A stretch of 64,000 nt of DNA from Catenovulum adriaticum (GTDB lineage Bacteria > Pseudomonadota > Gammaproteobacteria > Enterobacterales > Alteromonadaceae), in NCBI RefSeq assembly GCF_026725475.1, contig NZ_CP109966.1:496001-560000 (forward strand), in the 5' to 3' direction. How positions within the stretch are numbered: position 1 is the first letter of the stretch; each line of letters starts with the position of its first letter. Both the position numbers and the translations under genes were made by a program. Positions 56,401 through 62,467 of this stretch are shown here, piece by piece. The notes under the pieces were generated by a model. The model had not been told where the DNA came from. It searched no databases and was given only the letters and a program-made list of their open reading frames with translations.

Positions 56401-56537
56401 TGTAATAAGGAGAGTTCTGCGCGAGTTTCTGAGATATTAAATTGAAATTTTTTCTCGCTTGCCGCTAAACAAGTATTAACTAAGCAGCCGATAATAATTC
56501 CAACAAATACCAATAAGCGCGTTAAAGCTTGAAACAT
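53481..56537 (-). CDS. TonB-dependent transducer with N-terminal STN domain
   Basis: Outer-membrane protein of 1018 residues. Signal to CLAASE; then a secretin/TonB short N-terminal (STN) domain at about 30-105 (FNISETRAELSLLQFANQAK, then FFISYELVEGVKTNPLIGEF). The TonB box follows at about IETIYVKG, then the plug (SQNLAENLQKSVGVSISRSI, then VRGFGPNYNVTTVNGR) and a 22-strand-type barrel ending in SYQLGFRKQW, a typical terminal Phe/Trp signature. The STN domain is the hallmark of receptors that signal to FecR. With the adjacent FecR and sigma genes it forms a complete cell-surface signalling trio. Ligand unknown, presumably the target polysaccharide. Confidence 0.94.
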   Translation of the reverse strand: MFQALTRLLVFVGIIIGCLVNTCLAASEKKFQFNISETRAELSLLQFANQAKLSFFISYELVEGVKTNPLIGEFTLIQAAKILFNQTKLVGGIDENGAFALKARALVSEQNELVAEEKPLDPPRNTDEQIETIYVKGMDSDLPYNWRLKQVSDGVQDLIDRKQMNSQPSQNLAENLQKSVGVSISRSIGEGGDVSVRGFGPNYNVTTVNGRTIATSKANRNFDFRILPNDFVKNIDIIKSASADLSAGSIGANIDISTARPFDYDGLYVDTRFGLNTSELRPEYGTHLSNLYSNTFFDGQLGFMIGVLRDRSLYRVDRYSTQRLAQSNILPENLQGEVLNQSGEAVEASTIRRPLRMIFDVQNGEKRRDSINSVLQWKTAMSGLHTLDLIYARFKRKSFSSGVQIPGQSPNYKNVLIDDNQTLLQADIFDNNLDAVFEQQVEDIDTLAIGYNSKFNLNGWWIDFDISHSKANSFESLNALIPHYVGAQDKNIHLDFTQGNILSMTTNIPLGDSTQISAHWNGKLDYVIQDTVDEIKLDSRYLFDQGLIEEVNFGISYFQRDKSHSQYKWNDDYQCAPCGGLVDLPNYLFQVIEYPDYLANESGARPNRWLMLTDVEAYNLKIQNIMEANGIVPDGVKWNQTIFDPSASYSNYEENLSLYGKIKMTEQSEYFDWHASAGARYLVFNNTSEGFLQNVEKIDLDPNSSDNELRLKLTYSQPEPAKSNTESRYFLPSANIALDFRNGYQLKAAVARVISFPNIEEIGINKKFTSDDSGTLVLSGGNSKLKPYSATQYDLSLEYYQTSGNAYSATLFHKNIDTFIATSSFEQTFQGEVSDAVLERRPQIVELVSTSENISGGSILGVELSSRFDLSAWCGFCSELATELNYTQILNNQMNTDPIELTAVQEPASVIEGLSEQAFNLNLNIKLAGLYSYLAYSWRSDFLNARQGTRTGGIPEHTRAAGHLDWRLGYQFNSKFEVSLDVFNLTRSSHLEYADVRNRVTHFEDTGISYQLGFRKQW

Positions 56538-56665
56538 CGCACAATCACTGCAAAAAATGTATAAACATCACGACATTTAAACAAATCAAAATAAAAACAA
56601 CAATAAATTAAAAATTTGTTTTCACTGTGCATAGTCTTGTGTCGCCGCTGTGTGTGTTATTGCGA

Positions 56666-56699
56666 ATAGCTTCAGCTAGCTTTAACTAGCTGAAGCTAT
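56666..56699 (-). terminator. Perfect 14-bp hairpin after the six-hairpin-like gene
   Basis: ATAGCTTCAGCTAG (56666-56679) pairs with CTAGCTGAAGCTAT (56686-56699) around 6 bases, five bases beyond the stop codon. The T-rich tail is weak, so termination may be partial, leaving read-through into the receptor gene possible. Confidence 0.6.
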
Positions 56700-56703
56700 C
56701 TTA

Positions 56704-58710
56704 TTAATGTTTTGCGTTACGTAAAAATTGTTCAGCGCGGTTAGGGGTTAACATTTCCCATAACGAAGCAACTACCCAACCCGGCGCAAAAATATCGTTG
56801 TAAAAACCTTTACCAAAATGGCCATAATCCCAGTTGGTATGCTGCACAACTTCAGGGTAATAACCCTCTTTGCCAATATTAAACATATGTCCTTGGCGTG
56901 GTAATAACTGGCTTTTCATTGACGATTCAATCACCTGCGCAAAAGCAGTTAGGCGTTTATCACCATTTTTGTCCGCCAACCAATACAAGACATCTAAATA
57001 ACCAAAAATAAAGACATCAACATGATTATTTTCAACCGACACATTGCCCCAACCACGGGTTTTAAAACCAACATCCCCAAGCATTTGCCCTTTAGCAAAA
57101 GGCACATCCCAAGTGTAATACCAAGACATCACAAAATAATTAGCTTGTTCAAGCAAAGCTATGTATTTGTTTTGCTCGTTGCCGTCGGTTACCAATGCCA
57201 AATAATACAAAGCCATAGCGGTATAAAATGCGGCTTCTTTATCAACACAATTGGCATCTAACGTTGAAGATACATACTCAGCTGGTTCAACAATGTGGGT
57301 CGCTAAATACTCAGTTGTGTGGCGTGCAACATTTAAGTATTTTTCCTCGTTAAAATATTTATACGCCATTACATAAGCCAGTACCGCAGACGGGCTACTG
57401 CCACCCGCACCATCAATAATTTCAGCTTGTGGGGTAAACTTGCGTGGGAAAGCACCATCTGCTGTTTGTAACTTAGCTAGCTGCTCTAATAAAGTGTGAA
57501 TTTTTGCATCCCACTTTCGCATATTATGCCCTTGTTGCTTGCGATAATTCATATACAAAAGTGCGGCGTAAATGCCTTCTGATTGACGACGAATCGACAT
57601 AGTGCGCGCTAAATGTTCAGCTGGATGATCAAAATTTACAACTTCACGGAAAAAACCTTGTTGATTAAAACCATCCTGTAAATAACTATTGAAGATGCTT
57701 TCGCTCATCTCAATTAATTGTTGATCTTGCACCTGCTCAGCGTATTCCAACGCATTAAATGCATTCAGCAATACACGGCCAACAAACCCCACCTCAAACA
57801 AGTTTTTCTTTTCAACTATGTCAGTACGCAAATGCACACCAGAAAAACCTGCTAATTCTTTTTCGTGCAAATAACTTTGTTTAAAGTATTTAGTTAATTG
57901 GCGTTTAACTATTTCGGTTGGCAAAGCAGTTTTCACTGGTTGTGGTTGAAAGGTATCGATACTGTATTGCCAGCTTTGTTTTACAAAACTAGAAAAATCA
58001 CTAACTTTAGTTTTTTCAATTGCGTAATTAAGCTCTATTGTTTGACCTTTGTTTATACTAACAAACGCCATAGACTCAGGTGCCAGCGTGAGTTTGCGCA
58101 CGTAAGTTTTTGGTGTTTCAGCATACGGATAACCAAACTGCAAATACGCTTTGTTATTCACTTCACCAAAACCTAAACTACCTAAATCAGAATGAGCAGA
58201 TAAAATCATTTCGCCAACACCCGGTACAGCCACCGAGTCTTGTTTAATATTGTCTAGTCGAGTGATGGTAATAGCTGACTGGCTTTGTTGATTAAACAAA
58301 CCTGTAAGCGGCGTGCTTAATCTATCTTCGCGAAAACTCCAACTTGTCGCCTCGTTGACCGACGGTGCATCAGCCGACGAGTTTTGATTTTTTTTATACC
58401 AAATACCCGGCATTAAAAACTCAGTGTTTTGATAATTAAAATTGGTTGGATAAATATTTTGTAGATTAAAATGCACATCCGCTCGCGCGACAATTTTATA
58501 GCTATAACTGTTGGCTTGTTTGCTAACTTGAATGTCTAACTTGTGGTTATGCTCAGTTAATTGCCAATGATTATTGCTGGTTTTTCTCCAAGTTAATTTA
58601 GCCGTTGCGGCCGGATTACCCGCAGTTTTGATATTTAAATACGATTCTATCCCTGCTGCCTTAACATTAGCGCACAACAACAGCATTAAGGCGGTTAACA
58701 CTCGCTTCAT
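56704..58710 (-). CDS. Exported six-hairpin-like protein, paralogue of 3010-5148
   Basis: Protein of 668 residues with signal peptide to NVKAA. N-terminal beta-rich half to about residue 260; C-terminal half of helical repeats (GIYAALLYMNYRKQQGHNMR, then EEKYLNVARHTTEYLATHIV). The conserved block YYTWDVPFAKGQMLGDVGFK followed by RGWGNVSVENNHVDV matches VVWDIDMPAGRLADHGFK and GW..VSPQNQHLDV in the 712-residue protein at 3010-5148, so the two share a family. I cannot assign a characterised family; an (alpha/alpha)6 glycosidase or lyase-type enzyme is the best structural guess. It sits upstream of the sensing receptor operon. Confidence 0.7.
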   Translation of the reverse strand: MKRVLTALMLLLCANVKAAGIESYLNIKTAGNPAATAKLTWRKTSNNHWQLTEHNHKLDIQVSKQANSYSYKIVARADVHFNLQNIYPTNFNYQNTEFLMPGIWYKKNQNSSADAPSVNEATSWSFREDRLSTPLTGLFNQQSQSAITITRLDNIKQDSVAVPGVGEMILSAHSDLGSLGFGEVNNKAYLQFGYPYAETPKTYVRKLTLAPESMAFVSINKGQTIELNYAIEKTKVSDFSSFVKQSWQYSIDTFQPQPVKTALPTEIVKRQLTKYFKQSYLHEKELAGFSGVHLRTDIVEKKNLFEVGFVGRVLLNAFNALEYAEQVQDQQLIEMSESIFNSYLQDGFNQQGFFREVVNFDHPAEHLARTMSIRRQSEGIYAALLYMNYRKQQGHNMRKWDAKIHTLLEQLAKLQTADGAFPRKFTPQAEIIDGAGGSSPSAVLAYVMAYKYFNEEKYLNVARHTTEYLATHIVEPAEYVSSTLDANCVDKEAAFYTAMALYYLALVTDGNEQNKYIALLEQANYFVMSWYYTWDVPFAKGQMLGDVGFKTRGWGNVSVENNHVDVFIFGYLDVLYWLADKNGDKRLTAFAQVIESSMKSQLLPRQGHMFNIGKEGYYPEVVQHTNWDYGHFGKGFYNDIFAPGWVVASLWEMLTPNRAEQFLRNAKH

Positions 58711-58904
58711 AAAAACTCTCTAATTTGTAGTTAGATTAATCAATTATTTTAGATAGAACGAATGGCAGGAAAAAACACACTAAGGATTTGAAAAAAAATT
58801 TAATGCTTTGTTAAATTAAAGATAAACCTTTGCAGTTCGAATATCTAGAACTGTTTACCACACAGCAGAATGCCCTTCTAAAAACTAGATCAACAAAGAC
58901 AACA

Positions 58905-59382
58905 AATAGTAAGTATGTGCAATTTGCTGCGTATCGACCGAAATTGCTTCAAAATGACTTAATTTAAAATCAGCCGACGGATAAGCTTGATTCTCACCAG
59001 CTAATTTGGTGATGATAATTTGTGATGGGCTACTATTAGCTAAACCCTGTGGCGCTTTGGTTTTAAAACTAATGGTATTTTTACCATCGGTTAAATCAAC
59101 TAAATGAGTCCATGTTCCATCAGCTTAAGTATTTACAGGTGTATAATCACCACCATTAACCGACACGAGCAGATTGCTTTCACTAAATGATGGTGTCGAA
59201 CTGTCAAAATCATCTGGTATGACTAACCCAGCATACCCACGGATCTTGATTGCATTTTTATCTGTGGCACAGCCCGCCGACGGAAAAACGAATGCAGCAT
59301 CTAAACGTGCCCATTCCGGGTCTGCTCCTGTCCGGGCGTAACCATCGAAAGTTTGCTCAACTATCGTGATACCCTTTGCCAA
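58905..59382 (-). pseudogene. Truncated duplicate fragment of the propeller-protein gene
   Basis: About 468 bases (58905-59372) closely match 63380-63846 inside the intact gene at the window end. Translation gives TFDGYARTGADPEWARLDA and IRGYAGLVIPDDFDSSTPSF as in the intact gene. The fragment has a TAC-to-TAA stop at about 59126-59128 and lacks both ends. The frame stops again just beyond YYLLS. It has no proper start and lies between the six-hairpin-like gene and the duplicated DUF1080 block. Confidence 0.82.
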
Positions 59383-59437
59383 ACGTGTTAAGTATTTAAT
59401 TTGTAATATCTCAAAAGCTAATTATATTGCTGGTAGT

Positions 59438-59486
59438 TAGGGCGTGTTTATCTTTTTTATAATAATACAAAGATCAACACGCCCTA
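59438..59486. mobile_element. MITE-like palindromic element abutting the repeat
   Basis: TAGGGCGTGTTTATCTTT (59438-59455) pairs with AAAGATCAACACGCCCTA (59469-59486) with one mismatch in 18. The 13-base AT-rich loop and TA at both outer ends resemble small palindromic elements with TA target sites. Its right end coincides exactly with the left boundary of repeat copy 2. It might instead act as a terminator. Confidence 0.5.
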
Positions 59487-59558
59487 GGACCTATTGAGCG
59501 GTTTTAGGGTTAATTAGGCACAAAATGTCATCTCAAACAGCGTGTTAATCAAATACTA

Positions 59559-59573
59559 TTTAATTGTAATACA
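59559..59573 (+). promoter_or_regulatory. Candidate operator (copy C2)
   Basis: Identical to copy C1 within the duplicated block: the reverse complement reads TGTATTACAATTAAA, 26 bases upstream of the second DUF1080 start. Confidence 0.4.
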
Positions 59574-59599
59574 TTATCAATTATAACAGGTGAGCGGAT

Positions 59600-60418
59600 A
59601 TGAAACCCTCGATTAACAGTCTGATCTTAATCACGTCGCTGAGTACAAACACAGTTTTAGCGGCACAATGGCAAAGTTTATTTAACGGTAAAGACTTAAG
59701 CGGCTGGAATGCCAGCTTGATTAAAAATGTTCAACCGGGCGATAAAGCCGAAGATTATTTTGTCGTAAAGAACGGCGTTATTCATGTATATGCTGGCAAA
59801 CCGCATGGCAGCCAACAAGCGTTTGCGGCCATCACAACTAAACAGCGCTTTAAAAATTATCATTTGTCACTTGAGTATAAATGGGGTGAAGCAAAATTTG
59901 AGCCCAGATTAAACCTGTTAAAGGATGCCGGCTTGTTGTATCACGTACATGGCAAAGGCAAGCCTGCTTGGCCATTGAGTATGGAAAGCCAAATTCAACA
60001 AGGCGAAAGTGGTGATGCCTATGCAATTGGTACACAAATGAGTGCATGGCTAAAACCCAATTCATTAGTTATCAACCCAAAAGGCACAGTAACTTACTAC
60101 GAATACAACCCATACTATCCAGTGCAAGATTTTTTACCCATTGGCAAACCCGATAAAATTACCCGTATAAAACAAGTTAACGATGCTGAAATTGACGGCT
60201 GGAACACCATGGAAATTATTGTCCGCGAAGATCAAGCGATTCATATTGTTAATGGTGTTGTTAATATGCGTATTGGCAACTTTAAAAAATGGGATTACCA
60301 GAACCGTCATTGGCAACCACTGACCGAAGGCAAAATTTTATTACAGGCCGAAGGCGCAGAGGTATTTTATCGCAATATTAAAATTAAGACTTTAAATGAG
60401 GTAGAGACCAAATACTGA
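59600..60418 (+). CDS. DUF1080 (3-keto-disaccharide hydrolase-like) protein, copy 2
   Basis: Exported protein of 272 residues, identical to the product of 38835-39653 except Val at residue 43. Signal peptide, DUF1080 motifs and ribosome binding site are the same. Because the duplicated block carries the full upstream region, both copies are probably expressed under the same control. Here the gene is convergent with the S1 sulfatase at 60557-61975. The near-absence of amino-acid change despite several silent changes suggests both copies are functional or have been homogenised by gene conversion. Confidence 0.85.
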   Translation: MKPSINSLILITSLSTNTVLAAQWQSLFNGKDLSGWNASLIKNVQPGDKAEDYFVVKNGVIHVYAGKPHGSQQAFAAITTKQRFKNYHLSLEYKWGEAKFEPRLNLLKDAGLLYHVHGKGKPAWPLSMESQIQQGESGDAYAIGTQMSAWLKPNSLVINPKGTVTYYEYNPYYPVQDFLPIGKPDKITRIKQVNDAEIDGWNTMEIIVREDQAIHIVNGVVNMRIGNFKKWDYQNRHWQPLTEGKILLQAEGAEVFYRNIKIKTLNEVETKY

Positions 60419-60556
60419 TTGGATAAACTGGGCTCGGTATTACCTTCCAATAATTTAAAACATGAATTGTCCAGCCTCATCCCATTATAATTGCATAAAG
60501 CCCAGTGCATTTATATGAAGCTGGGTAGGTCTCAAACCTTACAAACAAAGGAAAAT

Positions 60557-61975
60557 CTATAAATTAATAATCGCGGGCCAATTCTCGCTGGGCGTTCTAG
60601 CATTTTTTAAATATTGAGTTAGCTCAGCGACTATTTTTGGATAATCCTCGCTTAAATCTTTTTGTTCGCCAATATCCGATTGCAGGTCATATAACTCCAT
60701 TTTTTTACCGTTCTTTTTGCGAATGATGCCTTTCCAGCGGCCGTCTTTGAGTGCGACTAAACCTGTGTCTCGTCCTCTAAATTCCCAATATAAATAGTCG
60801 TGAGCTTTAAACTGTTGAGCATTGCCTGAAAAAATGGGTAGCAGACTATGGCTGTCGATATTTTTAGGTGGTTTCACTTGCAAAATATCCGCAAAGGTTG
60901 CCATAAAGTCGCCAAAGTAAGCCACTTCACTTCGAGTCTGATTGGCTTTAATAACCTTTGGCCAACTCACTACAAAGGGAACACGAATGCCACCTTCCCA
61001 TAGTTCCATTTTCCAACCGGACAATGGCTGGCTTGGTTTAAAAAAGTCCATAGGTTCAGCATGATCTATATGCGGGCCATTATCAGACGTAAAAATAACG
61101 ATGGTATTGTCTGCGATGCCATGCATTTGAAGTCGATGCATCAATTTTCCAATATCGTTATCCATGCGTGTAATCATTGCAGCATGGCGTTTTGCGCCCA
61201 ACATCCAAGGTTTTTCAGCATAAATACCAAGGTTAGGCACTTCTGCACCATCAGCTCGGTTAATTAAAGTGGCCTCATTATTTGAATGCGGTACATTGGT
61301 TGCGTAGTACAGAAAAAATGGCTTGTTTTTATTGTGGTCGATAAATTGCAAAGCTTCATCAACAAATAAATCAGGTGCGTAAACTTTTGCTTTGGTTGCA
61401 AAGCCTGCGCCGTACATATGACCATTTCCCATCGGCTTAACTTCGTTGGGTAATCCGACTTGTATTTCGTTACGCCATAAAAAGGTTGGATAAAAATTGT
61501 GCGCGTGATGTTGGCTTAAATAACCAAAAAAGTAGTCAAATCCCTGTTTGTTTGGGTGACCTTGGGTGTTTGGCATACCCAACCCCCACTTGCCAATCGC
61601 CGCTGTTGCATAACCTGAATCTTTAAATAATTCGGCTAGCGTGTAGTCTTGTTCGTAAAGCTCTTGTTTACCGTTGTCTTCAGGGAAGGCATTACCCCGG
61701 ACACGTGTATGTCCTGAATGTTGACCCGTCATAAGAACACTACGCGATGTTGCACAGACCGGCGCGCCTGCGTAAAACTGGCTGAATTTCATGCCGTTTT
61801 TTGCAATTTTGTCGATGTGCGGTGTCTTTATTTTATCTTGCCCATATGCGCCAATTTCGTTGTAACCTAAATCGTCGGCCACAACAAATATTACATTCGG
61901 TCGCTCAGCATAGGCGCATGACCATGTGCCCGCAGCCAAAAAAATAAATAGGAATAAAAATGTTTTGTTACGCAT
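60557..61975 (-). CDS. Sulfatase-like hydrolase with atypical C-A-T-S-R active-site motif
   Basis: Exported protein of 472 residues with Sec signal to CAYAE. The fold is that of the S1 sulfatases at 9334-12398: NVIFVVADDLGYNEIGAYGQ, AIGKWGLGMPNTQGHPNKQG, YATNVPHSNNEA and VIFTSDNGPH. The site normally reading C-x-P-S-R is Cys74-Ala-Thr-Ser-Arg78, with Thr where Pro or Ala is expected. The codons (TGT GCA ACA TCG CGT) are unambiguous. All other metal and sulfate-binding segments appear intact, so either maturation tolerates Thr, or the protein acts without formylglycine, or it is inactive. It is monocistronic, convergent with DUF1080 copy 2. Confidence 0.88.
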   Translation of the reverse strand: MRNKTFLFLFIFLAAGTWSCAYAERPNVIFVVADDLGYNEIGAYGQDKIKTPHIDKIAKNGMKFSQFYAGAPVCATSRSVLMTGQHSGHTRVRGNAFPEDNGKQELYEQDYTLAELFKDSGYATAAIGKWGLGMPNTQGHPNKQGFDYFFGYLSQHHAHNFYPTFLWRNEIQVGLPNEVKPMGNGHMYGAGFATKAKVYAPDLFVDEALQFIDHNKNKPFFLYYATNVPHSNNEATLINRADGAEVPNLGIYAEKPWMLGAKRHAAMITRMDNDIGKLMHRLQMHGIADNTIVIFTSDNGPHIDHAEPMDFFKPSQPLSGWKMELWEGGIRVPFVVSWPKVIKANQTRSEVAYFGDFMATFADILQVKPPKNIDSHSLLPIFSGNAQQFKAHDYLYWEFRGRDTGLVALKDGRWKGIIRKKNGKKMELYDLQSDIGEQKDLSEDYPKIVAELTQYLKNARTPSENWPAIINL

Positions 61976-62072
61976 TGTATATCTTTCGTTTTAATTTTGA
62001 ATATAGAGTCACCTGCACCATCCCGGGTGCAGGTGTTCTCAGCTAAGTAGTCGTGCTTTTAGTGATTGCGTC

Positions 62073-62363
62073 TCACATAAAAAAGAGATGGTTACTCTTC
62101 GTACTTAAGTTTGAGCCAATCGACGTTACAGCAGAAGTTTGATCTGTCTCAAATTGCAGACGTAATGTGTCGTATTGGTTGTTTTGTGGAGTAACTCTAA
62201 AATTCTCATGAATAGACCTTAAAAAAAACACCGCTGAGAGAATGGTTAAAACCATCACCAAGTAAATGAAAGCAAATATTATGGTGGATGAAAACGATCT
62301 GAATAAAGGTATATTTAAACGTAACCTTCGATTACAATTTTTATCACAATACATTCTTAGCAA
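62073..62363 (-). pseudogene. Possible remnant of a carbohydrate-binding protein 3' end
   Basis: An open frame of 96 codons has a hydrophobic segment (IIFAFIYLVMVLTILSAVFF) and a tail reading YDTLRLQFETDQTS. One base shift later the DNA reads CNVDWLKLKYEE and stops at 62092, wording typical of the last strand of CBM6-like modules (..VDWLKL). I think the 3' part is the frameshifted end of a lost sugar-binding protein. The upstream hydrophobic part is unexplained. The alternative is a small membrane protein of unknown function. Confidence 0.3.
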
Positions 62364-62375
62364 ATTTCAGCTCAA

Positions 62376-62413
62376 AAAATAAAAGCACAGGCAATGTGGA
62401 TTTTGCCTGTGCT
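62376..62413 (-). terminator. Second tandem terminator
   Basis: AGCACAGGCAA (62384-62394) pairs with TTGCCTGTGCT (62403-62413), followed on the minus strand by TTTATTTTTT. It backs up the preceding terminator. Confidence 0.75.
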
Positions 62414-62438
62414 ATAAAAAAGGCCAGTGACCTGGCCT
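62413..62438 (-). terminator. Rho-independent terminator of the propeller-protein gene
   Basis: AGGCCAG (62421-62427) pairs with CTGGCCT (62432-62438). On the minus strand the stem is followed by TTTTTTAT, a textbook tail, 30 bases past the stop at 62468. Confidence 0.85.
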
Positions 62439-62467
62439 GAATTTATATCAAGGTTAATCAATCCTTT

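Larger units (their letters stand above)
59487..60476 (+). repeat. 990-bp direct repeat, copy 2
   Basis: Second copy of the 38722-39711 block, same orientation. Of nine differences I see within the gene, eight are at silent positions. The left edge touches a palindromic element and the right edge lies 80 bases from the end of a convergent sulfatase gene. Confidence 0.95.

Noticed and set aside
59125..59382. Minus-strand 85-codon frame as an independent small gene
   Set aside because: Its sequence is an internal piece of the larger propeller-protein gene, with a nonsense change and no real start codon.
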